DNA from: Rhodococcus sp. HNM0569
GTDB lineage: Bacteria; Actinomycetota; Actinomycetes; Mycobacteriales; Mycobacteriaceae
DNA: 64,000 bases
Assembly: GCF_012726205.1 (NCBI RefSeq)
Contig: NZ_JAASAE010000007.1
Coordinates: 154,454-218,453 of the forward strand
Reading direction: 5' to 3'
The notes under the pieces were generated by a model. It saw only the letters and a program-made list of their open reading frames with translations. It made no database searches and was not told the origin of the DNA. The position numbers and the translations under genes were made by a program. Below, piece after piece: positions 7,357 to 16,361 of the stretch (the first letter of the stretch is position 1; each line of letters begins with the position of its first letter).

Positions 7357-8600
7357 CAGCGGTAGAAGCGTCCCAGCATCTCGGCTTTGAACTCGTCGAA
7401 TCGGCCCTGCTCGATCGAGGCGCGGATGTCGTCGACGAGCCGCACCGTGAAGCGTTCGTTGTGGATCGTGCACAGTGTCGCGGCGAGCATCTCCTTCGCC
7501 TTGAACAGGTGGTGGAGGTAGGCGCGGGTGTAGTGACGGCACGTGTAGCAGTCGCACGTGTCGTCGATGGGTGTGAAGTCGCGCCGGAAACGGCTGGTGT
7601 TGATGTTGAACCGGCCGTCGGGGTGGTAGATCGCGGCGTTGCGGGCCACACGCGACGGGTTGACGCAGTCGAACGTGTCGGCTCCGTTCTCGACGGCGGT
7701 GAAGAAGTCGTCGGGCTCGCTGATGCCGAGCAGGTGCCGCGGCTTGTGCTCGGGCAGTTCGTCGGTGCACCAGCCGACGATGGTGCCGAGGTTCTGTTTC
7801 TCGAGCGCGCCGCCGATGCCGTAGCCGTCGAATCCGCGGCCGGTCTCGCCGACGATCGACTCGAGACCGCGGCACGCCTGCCTGCGCAGGTCTTCGTACT
7901 GCGCGCCCTGCACGACGCCGAACAGAGCCTGGTAGGGGCGATGCGCACGCTCGGCGGTGAGTTTCTCGTGTTCGGCGATGCACCGCACCGCCCACGCCTG
8001 CGTGCGTTCGACCGACTGCTCCTGGTAACCGCGCGTGTTCATGAGCGTGGTGAGCTCGTCGAACGCGAAGATGATGTCGGCGCCGAGCTGATGCTGGATC
8101 TGCATCGACACTTCCGGGGTGAACCGATGCCGCGAGCCGTCGAGGTGCGACTTGAAGGTGACGCCGTCGTCGTCGACGGTGGCGAGACGTTCTTTTCCTT
8201 TCGCGATGACGTCGTCGGAACGCACACCGACGGCCTCCATCGCGAGGACCTTCTTGAATCCGACACCGAGCGACATGACCTGGAAGCCGCCGCTGTCGGT
8301 GAAGGTCGGCCCGTCCCAGTTCATGAACCTGCCCAGCCCGCCCGCCTCGTCGACGATGTCGGGGCCCGGCTGCAGGTACAGGTGGTAGGCGTTCGCGAGC
8401 AGCGACTGCGCGCCGAGTTCCTTCATCGACTCCGGCAGGACGGCCTTGACCGTGGCCTTGGTCCCGACCGCGACGAACGACGGAGTCCGGATGTCGCCGT
8501 GCGGGGTGTGGATGACGCCGGTGCGGCCCGGCCGGTCCTCGAGCCTGGTCCCGACGGTGAAGAAGGGGTCGGCGGGAGCAGGTGGAGCGGGATCGGTCAC
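7356..8600 (-). CDS. tgt: tRNA-guanine(34) transglycosylase
   Basis: A 414-residue queuine/preQ1 tRNA-ribosyltransferase, which exchanges guanine-34 of GUN-anticodon tRNAs for a 7-deazaguanine base. Catalytic landmarks are present: Asp102 in FTDSGGFQ, the nucleophile in TFDCVNPSR, and the zinc site C-x-C-x2-C-x25-H (CDCYTC ... CTIHN). The substrate-pocket segment reads GIGGALEK, where typical preQ1-specific bacterial enzymes such as that of Zymomonas mobilis read LAVGEG. A glycine at this place is a feature of queuine-using enzymes, so queuine could be the substrate here; the alignment is mine by eye. It is convergent with yhhQ, and no queA, queG or queF lies in this window. Confidence 0.95.
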   Translation of the reverse strand: MTDPAPPAPADPFFTVGTRLEDRPGRTGVIHTPHGDIRTPSFVAVGTKATVKAVLPESMKELGAQSLLANAYHLYLQPGPDIVDEAGGLGRFMNWDGPTFTDSGGFQVMSLGVGFKKVLAMEAVGVRSDDVIAKGKERLATVDDDGVTFKSHLDGSRHRFTPEVSMQIQHQLGADIIFAFDELTTLMNTRGYQEQSVERTQAWAVRCIAEHEKLTAERAHRPYQALFGVVQGAQYEDLRRQACRGLESIVGETGRGFDGYGIGGALEKQNLGTIVGWCTDELPEHKPRHLLGISEPDDFFTAVENGADTFDCVNPSRVARNAAIYHPDGRFNINTSRFRRDFTPIDDTCDCYTCRHYTRAYLHHLFKAKEMLAATLCTIHNERFTVRLVDDIRASIEQGRFDEFKAEMLGRFYR

Positions 8601-8677
8601 CCGTGCATCTTGTCACGCGGCGAAACCCGCAGTTCGCTTCGCCTGTCCGAATTGTGATTCGGCGCTAGCGTTACGGC

Positions 8678-9055
8678 ATGAGCATCTCCGAGATCGCGAC
8701 GGTCCTGGCCTGGCAGGACGCGGTGAACGCGAACGACATCGGCACGCTGCTCGATCTGTCGAGCACCGACATCGCGATCGGCGACGCGAGCGGCGCCTAC
8801 CAGGGCCTCGACACGCTGCGCGACTGGGCCGCCGAAGGCGGACTCACCCTCGAGTCGGGCCGCATGTTCGAGTACGACGGCATCGTCGTGGTGGAGGAAA
8901 CCGAGACGTGGGGCACCGAGGACCACCCGGACAGTGCGGGTGCGCTCGCGTTCCGCGTGGTCGACGACCAGGTGGTGTCGGTGTTCCGGCATCCGACGCT
9001 CACCGACGCACTCGAGGACACGGGACTGAGCGAGAAGGACCTCTGGGAAGGCTGA
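8678..9055 (+). CDS. SnoaL/NTF2-like small protein
   Basis: A 125-residue acidic protein with the length and pattern of the SnoaL/NTF2-like cone fold: an N-terminal helix (ATVLAWQDAVNANDIGTLLDL), then IAIGDASGAYQGLDTLRDW and a series of beta strands. This fold serves many unrelated enzymes and binding proteins, so no reaction is proposed. It is divergent from tgt (77 bases between starts) and 46 bases upstream of the P-type ATPase. There is no signal peptide or membrane segment. Confidence 0.75.
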   Translation: MSISEIATVLAWQDAVNANDIGTLLDLSSTDIAIGDASGAYQGLDTLRDWAAEGGLTLESGRMFEYDGIVVVEETETWGTEDHPDSAGALAFRVVDDQVVSVFRHPTLTDALEDTGLSEKDLWEG

Positions 9056-9101
9056 CGCCGCGACGGGGGTGATTCCGCCGCACCGATCGAAGGAGTGATG
9101 C

Positions 9102-11897
9102 GTGGCCGACCCAGAACAGTCCGGTAGGTCGACACGGGCCCCGGAATCTCCCGAGGCCACCGAACCTCGCGAAGCCTGGTACCTCCACTCTGCCGACGAC
9201 GTCGCGCAGCGGTTCGACGTGGACCCTGCCCGCGGGTTGGGCGCGGCGCAGGTGGAGCGCCGGTTGTCCGAGTACGGACTCAACCGCCTCGCGGAGGCGG
9301 GCCGGGTGCCTGCATGGCGCAAGGTGGCGCAGCTGCTGGCCGACAAGATGACGATCGTGCTGGTGATCGCCGCGGTCGTCAGCGCCGCCGTCTCGCACGA
9401 ATGGGAAACGCCGGTCGTCATCCTCGCGGTCATCACGCTCAACACGATCCTCAACTACGTGCAGGAGAGCCGCGCCGAGTCGAGCCTGCAGGCGCTGCGA
9501 GATCTGTCCGTCGCGCATTCGCGCGTGCGTCGCGACGGGCGCGAACAGGAGATAGACCGGGTCGATCTCGTGCCGGGCGACATCGTGCTACTCGAGGCGG
9601 GCGACGCGGTGCCCGCCGACGGCCGCGTGCTCGAGGCCGCGCGGCTGCAGGTCGCCGAGTCGGCACTCACCGGCGAATCACAGCCCGTCGACAAGACGGT
9701 CGAGACGCTCGACGAGGTGGATCCGCCGATCGGCGACCGCACCAACATGCTGTTCATGAACACCGAGGTGACGCGGGGCCGCGCGACGATGGTCGTCACC
9801 GGCACCGGCATGGGGACGCAGATCGGCACGATCGCGACACTCCTCGGCGGCGCGGGCACCGACAAGACGCCGTTGCAACGCCGCATCGACCAGCTCGCGG
9901 GTTTCCTCACCGTCGTCGCGCTCGTCGTGGTCGTCATCGTGTTCGTCCTCGGTCTGCTGCGCGGCCAGTCGTGGTCGGAGCTGCTCATCACCGCGGTGTC
10001 CCTCGCGGTCGCGACGATCCCGGAGGGGCTCACCGCCGTCGTCGCGTTCACCCTCGCGATGGGTGCGTCGCGCCTCGCGAAGCAGGGCGCGATCATCAAA
10101 CAGCTGTCGGCGGTCGAGACGCTCGGTAGCACGACGCAGATCGCGACCGACAAGACCGGCACCCTCACCCTCAACGAGATGACCGTGCGCCGCCTCGAAA
10201 CCGACGGCCACGCCTTTCGCATCACGGGCGAGGGCTACGGCACCGACGGCAAGCTGCTCGCCACCGACGACCGGCCCATTCCGGATCTGCGGCGCACCTT
10301 TCTCGCGATGTCGCTGTGCAACGACGCGTCGGTGGCCGACGGCACGCTCGTCGGCGACCCCACCGAGGGCGCGCTCGTCGTGCTCGCGGAGAAGGGCGGC
10401 ATCGACGTCGGGGGCGCGCGGCGCACGCATCCGCGTATCGCGGAGGTCCCGTTCGACTCCGACTACAAGTTCATGGCGACCTTCCACCGCACGACCAACG
10501 CGGGCGGCGAGAACGGCATCCGCTGCTACGCCAAGGGTGCGCCGGGCGTGCTGCTCGCCCGCGCCACGTCGATGCGCACCGAGGACGGCGGTACCAGGCC
10601 GCTCGGCGACGCCGACCGCGATCGCATCATGGGCGTCGTCGAAGAGCTTGCGTCGGACGGCCTTCGGACGTTGATGATCGCGGGACGCACGTTCACGGGC
10701 GAGCTGCCCGCGGGCCAGTCGGTGCTCGAGGAGAGCGTGCAGGAGCTGACGGTGTACGCGATCGTCGGCATCCTCGACCCTCCGCGCCCCGAGGCGAAGG
10801 ACGCGATCGCGGTGGCGGACGCCGCGGGCATTCGCGTCCACATGATCACCGGCGACCACCTCACCACCGCCTCGGCCATCGCACACGACCTCGGTATCAG
10901 CGGCGAGTCGGTGTCGGGCAGCGCACTCGACGACGTCGACGACGACGAACTGCGCACGCGTGCCGCCCATTACGGCGTGCTCGCCCGCGTCGCCCCCGAA
11001 CACAAGATCCGGTACGTCAAAGCCCTGCAGGCCGACGGCGAGGTGGTCGCGATGACGGGCGACGGCGTCAACGACGCGCCCGCCCTCAAGCAGGCCGACA
11101 TCGGTATCGCGATGGGCATCACCGGCACCGACGTGTCCAAGGGCGCCGCGAAGATGATCCTCACGGACGACAACTTCGCCACGATCGTCGCGGCCGTAGA
11201 AGAGGGCCGCGGCATCTACGCGAACATCCTCAAGTTCGTGAAGTTCCAGCTCACCACTGCATGGGGTTTCGTGCTGATCTTCCTCACCGCGGGCGTGCTG
11301 GGGCTGGCCGGCGGCGCGCCGTTCACGGCGCTGCAGATCCTGTGGGTCAACATCATCATGGACGGACCACCCGCGCTCGCCCTCGGCGTCGACCCCACCG
11401 AACGGGACACGATGCGCAAACCGCCGCGCCCGCCGAACGAGCCGCTGCTCAACCGCTTCCGCCTCGGCCGGATCCTGGCTTTCGGCGTCGTGATGGCCAC
11501 CGGCACGATCCTGGTCCTCGAGTTCGCTGACGACGTCTTCCCCGACAGCGCAACCGATCCGCTGTTCGCGACCACTCTCGCGTTCACGACGTTCGTGTTC
11601 TACCAGGTGTTCAACCTGCTCAACGTGCGCTCGGACACGGCATCGGTGTTCTCGATGCAGACCTTCACCAATCACACCATCTGGATCGCCCTCACGGGCG
11701 TCGTGCTGCTGCAGATCGCGGTGGTCAACGTGGGCTTCTTCGAGTCGCTGTTCGACACCACTGCACTGAGCGGCAACGAGTGGCTGTTCGCGGTGGCCGT
11801 CGCGTCGTCGGTGTTGTGGGTCGAGGAGATCCGCAAGGCGATCATGCGTGCGTACCACCGACGTTCGGAAGCTACTGCTCCTCGGGTCGCGGCCTGA
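9102..11897 (+). CDS. Ca2+-type P-type ATPase
   Basis: A 931-residue cation-transporting P2-type ATPase. In order: an N-terminal cation-ATPase domain, the actuator motif LTGESQPVD, helix-4 motif IPEGLTAV, the phosphorylation site DKTGTLT with Asp350, the KGAPG nucleotide-binding motif, TGDGVNDAPALK in the hinge, and the helix-6 stretch LWVNIIMDGPPALALG. The PEG(L) and N-x2-x-D pattern in helices 4 and 6 matches Ca2+/Mn2+ (SERCA/PMCA-like) pumps rather than heavy-metal pumps. The GTG at 9102 follows AAGGAG. Its last 26 bases overlap the 3' end of the convergent CNNM gene, so the two transcripts could form antisense pairs. Confidence 0.93.
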   Translation: MADPEQSGRSTRAPESPEATEPREAWYLHSADDVAQRFDVDPARGLGAAQVERRLSEYGLNRLAEAGRVPAWRKVAQLLADKMTIVLVIAAVVSAAVSHEWETPVVILAVITLNTILNYVQESRAESSLQALRDLSVAHSRVRRDGREQEIDRVDLVPGDIVLLEAGDAVPADGRVLEAARLQVAESALTGESQPVDKTVETLDEVDPPIGDRTNMLFMNTEVTRGRATMVVTGTGMGTQIGTIATLLGGAGTDKTPLQRRIDQLAGFLTVVALVVVVIVFVLGLLRGQSWSELLITAVSLAVATIPEGLTAVVAFTLAMGASRLAKQGAIIKQLSAVETLGSTTQIATDKTGTLTLNEMTVRRLETDGHAFRITGEGYGTDGKLLATDDRPIPDLRRTFLAMSLCNDASVADGTLVGDPTEGALVVLAEKGGIDVGGARRTHPRIAEVPFDSDYKFMATFHRTTNAGGENGIRCYAKGAPGVLLARATSMRTEDGGTRPLGDADRDRIMGVVEELASDGLRTLMIAGRTFTGELPAGQSVLEESVQELTVYAIVGILDPPRPEAKDAIAVADAAGIRVHMITGDHLTTASAIAHDLGISGESVSGSALDDVDDDELRTRAAHYGVLARVAPEHKIRYVKALQADGEVVAMTGDGVNDAPALKQADIGIAMGITGTDVSKGAAKMILTDDNFATIVAAVEEGRGIYANILKFVKFQLTTAWGFVLIFLTAGVLGLAGGAPFTALQILWVNIIMDGPPALALGVDPTERDTMRKPPRPPNEPLLNRFRLGRILAFGVVMATGTILVLEFADDVFPDSATDPLFATTLAFTTFVFYQVFNLLNVRSDTASVFSMQTFTNHTIWIALTGVVLLQIAVVNVGFFESLFDTTALSGNEWLFAVAVASSVLWVEEIRKAIMRAYHRRSEATAPRVAA

Positions 11898-13158
11898 GCA
11901 GGATGTGCCCGACGCGGCGCCGCGTGACGTCGAGAACCTCGAGGCGGTAGCCGCGGATGTCGACGACGTCGCCTGCGTCGGGGATGCGGCCGAGCCGGTC
12001 GAGCACGAAACCCGCGACGGTTTCGTAATCTCCTTCGGGCAGTTCGATTCCGGTGACGCGCGCGAACTCCTGCAGGATCAGCCCGCCGTCCACCCGAATC
12101 GTGTCGCCGCTGCGCACCACCGCGTCCTCGGGCTCGATGCGGGAGTCGTACTCGTCGTAGATCTCGCCGACGACTTCTTCGACGATGTCCTCGAGCGTCA
12201 CGATGCCCGCGGTGCCGCCGTATTCGTCGAGTACGAGCGTGATGTGGTGGTTTCCGCGGCGCATCATCGACAGCGTCTCGAGCACGCGATTGGTGAGCGG
12301 CAACGCGAGGATCGGGCGTACGACCTCGCGCACCGCGCCGCTGGTCGGGCTGTCGAGCAGATCCCGGATGTGCACGAATCCAACGACGTCGTCGACGGAT
12401 TCGCCGATCACCGGGTACCGCGAGTACGCGAGGTCGTGCACGGTCTCGCGGGCGTCGTCGAGCGTGGCGTCCGCGTCGAGGAAGAACACCTCGGTGCGCG
12501 GTCTCATCACCTCGCGCAGCGACCGGTCGCCCGCACCGAGCACGTCCGTGAGGATCGCGCGGCTGCCGTACGCGAGGCCCTGCGTATCACCCACCGCGTA
12601 CGCGAGTTCGTCGGCGCTCATCTCCTCGGTCTTCGCCTCGGGATCGCCGCCGAGAAGACGCACGACGGCATTCGTCGACACCGACAGGAACCAGATGACG
12701 GGGCGCATCAGGTTGGCGAACGCGCCCAGCGGCGGCCCGAGCAGCCTCGCGAAGCCGACCGCGCGCTGCATCGCGAGCCGTTTGGGCACGAGCTCGCCGA
12801 GCACGAGCGACAGGTACGCGATGATCAGCGTCAGCACCAGAAAGGCGACCGTGTCCGCGGCCGACTCCGACAGTCCCCAACCCGACAGGATCGGGGCGAG
12901 GTCCGGAGCGATCGTCGAGGCACCGTACGCCGCCGAGAAGAAGCCTGCGAGGGTGACGCCGATCTGCACCGCCGACAGGAAGCGGTTGGGATTACGTGCG
13001 AGCGCGGCCAGCTTCTCGCCGCGCGAACCTTCGCCTTCGAACTGCTTGATCTGGCTTTCGCGCAGCGACACCATGGCCAGCTCGGTACCCGCGAACACGC
13101 CTCCGATCAGGACGAATACCAGGACGAGCGCGATGTTGACGAGCGTCTCGGTGTCCAT
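11872..13158 (-). CDS. CNNM/CorC-family transporter (HlyC-like)
   Basis: A 428-residue hemolysin-C/CorC-type protein: an N-terminal DUF21 membrane domain with about four helices (residues 1-190), a pair of CBS domains (about 205-330), and a C-terminal CorC/HlyC domain. Family members are implicated in Mg2+ and Co2+ homeostasis. It begins at an ATG (13158), and its 3' end overlaps the convergent Ca2+-type ATPase gene by 26 bases, so two divalent-cation proteins sit tail to tail. A perfect 16-bp hairpin (13191-13231) lies between it and the upstream lipase gene and probably separates their transcripts. Confidence 0.88.
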   Translation of the reverse strand: MDTETLVNIALVLVFVLIGGVFAGTELAMVSLRESQIKQFEGEGSRGEKLAALARNPNRFLSAVQIGVTLAGFFSAAYGASTIAPDLAPILSGWGLSESAADTVAFLVLTLIIAYLSLVLGELVPKRLAMQRAVGFARLLGPPLGAFANLMRPVIWFLSVSTNAVVRLLGGDPEAKTEEMSADELAYAVGDTQGLAYGSRAILTDVLGAGDRSLREVMRPRTEVFFLDADATLDDARETVHDLAYSRYPVIGESVDDVVGFVHIRDLLDSPTSGAVREVVRPILALPLTNRVLETLSMMRRGNHHITLVLDEYGGTAGIVTLEDIVEEVVGEIYDEYDSRIEPEDAVVRSGDTIRVDGGLILQEFARVTGIELPEGDYETVAGFVLDRLGRIPDAGDVVDIRGYRLEVLDVTRRRVGHILLRPRPEEQ

Positions 13159-13190
13159 AGCGTGAATCTAGTGCAGGCCCGAGCGGGCAC

Positions 13191-13231
13191 GATGTCACAT
13201 TGTGTGCATCCACCGCACACAATGTGACATC
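13191..13231. terminator. Perfect 16-bp palindromic hairpin
   Basis: Arms GATGTCACATTGTGTG (13191-13206) and CACACAATGTGACATC (13216-13231) pair perfectly around a 9-base loop. The element lies 38 bases past the lipase stop and 32 bases upstream of the CNNM start, both on the minus strand. Without a T-tract it resembles the hairpin-only terminators of actinobacteria. An operator or dispersed-repeat role is also possible. Confidence 0.7.
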
Positions 13232-13269
13232 GCGACCGAAGGGTGGCGGTGCGGCCCGCCGGGTGCGGC

Positions 13270-14586
13270 TCAGCCGATGCGGCACCCGTCGGCGTGCTCT
13301 CCGGAGAGCGACTCCAGCAGGAACGGCATCACCTTGTCCTGCGCGTAGGCGTCGACGATCTGCGGCCCGAAGTGGTCGGGAATCGTGAGCCCGGGCGCGA
13401 TCGCCGGCATGTCGTTGGTGTCGAACGTGATGTCGCCGCCCTGACCGCACCAGTCGTCGGCGAGGCGACGCGACTGCTCGTACGGGATCGTGTCGTCGTT
13501 GACGCCGTTCGTGATCAGCACGGGCGCGGTGGGCACCCGCTTGCCGATCTTCTGGTCCGCGAGAACCGGTCCGGCCTCGGGAATCTCGCCGAGCCAGTCG
13601 AGCATGCTGCGGCCGTCGACCGTGAGGTCGCTGGTGTTCAGGAACGGCTGCTTCAGGATGACGTCGCCGATGCATCCGGTGGCAAGCCGGTCCAGTGTCG
13701 CGCGGCCTTCCGGCGTGACGATCTGGTCGACGCGTGCGCGCAGCTCCGGATTGCGGTCGACGAATCCGTTGAGCGCGTAGCCGATGACGCCGCCGATCAG
13801 GGTGCCGTCGACCTGCCCCAGCACCGACGTCAGATCCGCGACCGGGGCACCTGCCCACACGCCCTTCAGGTTCACATCCGGGGCGTACGACGGCGCCAGC
13901 TCGGCCGCGGCGGCCGTGGCGCCGCCGCCCTGCGAATAACCCCACAGCAGCACGGGCGCGTCGCTGTCCCCGGCGATGTCGTTCGCGGCGCGTGCGGCGT
14001 CGAGCACGGCGTGGCCCGTCTCGGCGCGGTTGGCGTACGTGTGGATGCCGGGTGTACCGAGCCCGATGTAGTCGGTGAGGAACACCCGCGCCCCGAGCTG
14101 CGACCAGCGGCTCGCGGACACGGCCTCCTGGTTGACCGAGAACGACGGCTCGGGCGTCGTCGTCGCGTACATGCCGTTCGCGAACGCGGCCGACGGCGCG
14201 CAGTGGTCGGCCTGGCCGGTCGTGCCCGGTGCGATGACGACGGTCGGCCGCTCCCCCGGGCCGTTCCACGGGCCGGTCGAATCGACGAATGTGCCGGTGA
14301 CAGCAACCGGTTCGTCGTCCTGCGTCCGTGAGGTGAACATGACCTGCTGCGCAGACGCGGGCCACGCGCCATCGGACCCGGGCGCGACGGCGAGCGCGTC
14401 GATCGGCTCGGTCTTCACCACTGCGCCCGGCTCGGCGGGCAGGCTCGCGGGCGGCCGGTGGAAGCCGTCGACGACCGTGTCGACAGCTTCGGGCGCGGGT
14501 GCGGCACCTGCCGTACTCGCCGTGGCGACCGCGACACAGCATGCCGCGGCCGCCACGACCCCCCTCCGGAATTTGGTGGCGCTCAT
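13270..14586 (-). CDS. Secreted lipase, LIP family
   Basis: A 438-residue secretory-lipase-family protein that should hydrolyse carboxylic esters outside the membrane. Residues 1-29 form a Sec signal peptide (Arg-Arg, Ala/Val-rich core, cleavage near AGAAP). The nucleophile elbow is GYSQGGG, and the fold continues with GVWAGAP and a late VLITNGVNDDTIPYEQS segment that should hold the acid residue. The ATG shares its A with the stop of the upstream cholesterol oxidase gene (TGATG), so translation is coupled. Together they could release sterol from steryl esters and oxidise it, which is an inference from the pairing. It is followed by a strong hairpin at 13191. Confidence 0.88.
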   Translation of the reverse strand: MSATKFRRGVVAAAACCVAVATASTAGAAPAPEAVDTVVDGFHRPPASLPAEPGAVVKTEPIDALAVAPGSDGAWPASAQQVMFTSRTQDDEPVAVTGTFVDSTGPWNGPGERPTVVIAPGTTGQADHCAPSAAFANGMYATTTPEPSFSVNQEAVSASRWSQLGARVFLTDYIGLGTPGIHTYANRAETGHAVLDAARAANDIAGDSDAPVLLWGYSQGGGATAAAAELAPSYAPDVNLKGVWAGAPVADLTSVLGQVDGTLIGGVIGYALNGFVDRNPELRARVDQIVTPEGRATLDRLATGCIGDVILKQPFLNTSDLTVDGRSMLDWLGEIPEAGPVLADQKIGKRVPTAPVLITNGVNDDTIPYEQSRRLADDWCGQGGDITFDTNDMPAIAPGLTIPDHFGPQIVDAYAQDKVMPFLLESLSGEHADGCRIG

Positions 14587-16193
14587 CAGATCGTCCTCCC
14601 CACATCGGTGCGCACCAGGTTGTCCAGCGCGCGCTCAGCCACCGCGGCGATCGTCATCGACGGATTGCACGCGGCTGTGTTGCCAGGCATGAGCGCACCG
14701 TCGAGGACGTACAGACCGCGCTGGCCGTGCACGCGTCCGTCGACGTCGCACACGTCGCCCATGTTGGCTCCGCCGAGTGGATGCCACGTCGACGGCACGA
14801 TCTTGTTGGTGTCGGTGAGCATCCCCGTCGGTCCCACGATCGCCTGGGCGGTGGGTCCGATGCTGCCGTCCTGGATCGCGTCATCGCCCTCGCGAGGCCA
14901 CGCGATGACGCCCTGGTCGGCGCCCGCGTCGTAGCGAATGCTGCCGCGGCCGTTGCTGACGCCGTAGCCGACGAGCATCGTGCTGTGCATGTCGAGCGAC
15001 ATCGACGGGATCGACGCCTGGATGACCGTGTGCGCCGTAGCGGGGTCCGACCAGTTGAGGCTGCCGTAGACGACGGGCCCGCCCTGTTCGACACCGAACG
15101 GCTCGGTGGGATCGGACCACACGTAGATGCGGTCGGCATTGGTGCCCCAGCCTTCGCCGAGCCGGTCGGGCAGGTCGGGGATCGCGCCGGTCGCGGCGGC
15201 CCGGACCAGGAGCTTGGTGGTGTTGACGCTGCCTGCGGCCATCACGAGCGCACCGGTCGTGAGGATCAGGTTCTCGACCACGGCACCGGTCATGTCGATG
15301 CGGTCGACGTGCACGACCCACCGGCCGTCGGCGGCGCGTTCGACGGCACGCACCTCGTGGCACGTGCGGACGTCGACGAGGCCGGTCGCCTCGGCTTGTG
15401 CGAGGTAGGTGACATCCACCGAGTTCTTGCCGCCGTTGTTGACTCCGATCGCGCAGTCGCCGTTGGTGTACGACGGCGCCATCTCGCCGCGGAGTTCGGC
15501 GAGCGCGTAGTCCCAGTCGATCGGCATCGGGATCTTCTCGAGCGGTAGCCCGGCGTCGCGGACGCGGCGCGCGAAAACGCGGGCCGGCTGGTAGTTGGGC
15601 GACTCGACGAGCTCGTCCGGCGCGACCTCGAGGCCGAGCATGCGCGAGACCCGCGGGTAGTACTCGCTGTCCATGGTGGCCCAGTCGATCTCGCCGGGAA
15701 ACCACTGCGCGAACACTTCTTCGGAAGGCTGCAGCGACATGCCCTGGTAGACGAGTGATCCGCCGCCGAGGCCTGCCGCACACATCGCCGTCATGTTGTC
15801 TCCGACGACCGCCTCGAACAGGCCCGGGTACGGGTCGAAGGCGACGGGACGACCGAACAGCTGCGGATTGGAGCGGCACCACAGCGCGCGCTTGTCGGGG
15901 GCCGACGCGCTCGGGAAGGTGTCGGCATCGGGACCGGACGGCCACCGGATGCCGCGCTCGAGCACCACGACGGGCACGCCCGCCTGAGCAAATCGCAGCG
16001 CGCTGACGCCGCCGCCGAAGCCCGAGCCGATCACGACGACGCGGTGGTCCTGGCGGGTGACCGGGACCTGGCGGACCCGCGCACCGACGGGTGCCGCATG
16101 CGCCGCGGCGCCCGACCCCAGCGCGATGCCCGTTGCTGCGACCCCGCCCGCGGCGACACCGCTCAGGAATGCCCTACGACTGATGCTCGGCAC
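14586..16193 (-). CDS. Tat-exported cholesterol oxidase (GMC family)
   Basis: A 535-residue flavoprotein of the class I cholesterol oxidase group (ChoE/ChoD type), which oxidises cholesterol to cholestenone with oxygen as acceptor. Residues 1-35 form a Tat signal (SRRAFLSG, then a hydrophobic stretch and an Ala-rich cleavage region). The FAD Rossmann motif is VIGSGFGGG near residue 55. The C-terminal catalytic region has the expected His in STWHPLGGANMG and Asn in GNTAACNPSMT. It is coupled to the downstream lipase by a TGATG overlap. A TetR gene on the same strand ends 168 bases upstream and is a candidate regulator. Confidence 0.9.
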   Translation of the reverse strand: MPSISRRAFLSGVAAGGVAATGIALGSGAAAHAAPVGARVRQVPVTRQDHRVVVIGSGFGGGVSALRFAQAGVPVVVLERGIRWPSGPDADTFPSASAPDKRALWCRSNPQLFGRPVAFDPYPGLFEAVVGDNMTAMCAAGLGGGSLVYQGMSLQPSEEVFAQWFPGEIDWATMDSEYYPRVSRMLGLEVAPDELVESPNYQPARVFARRVRDAGLPLEKIPMPIDWDYALAELRGEMAPSYTNGDCAIGVNNGGKNSVDVTYLAQAEATGLVDVRTCHEVRAVERAADGRWVVHVDRIDMTGAVVENLILTTGALVMAAGSVNTTKLLVRAAATGAIPDLPDRLGEGWGTNADRIYVWSDPTEPFGVEQGGPVVYGSLNWSDPATAHTVIQASIPSMSLDMHSTMLVGYGVSNGRGSIRYDAGADQGVIAWPREGDDAIQDGSIGPTAQAIVGPTGMLTDTNKIVPSTWHPLGGANMGDVCDVDGRVHGQRGLYVLDGALMPGNTAACNPSMTIAAVAERALDNLVRTDVGRTI

Positions 16194-16361
16194 GCACTTG
16201 CCCCTCCCGGCGACGCGTCGGGACGCATCGCGACGTCACGGTTGCAGGACGGCCCCGGCTCGTCGCGAGAACTGTTCTGCCCAACGGGAGCAAAAACTAG
16301 ACAGATCCAACGAGAGTGTCAATCTTCACACCGAGCGTCGTGATGTGTCACAAGGCGCCGA

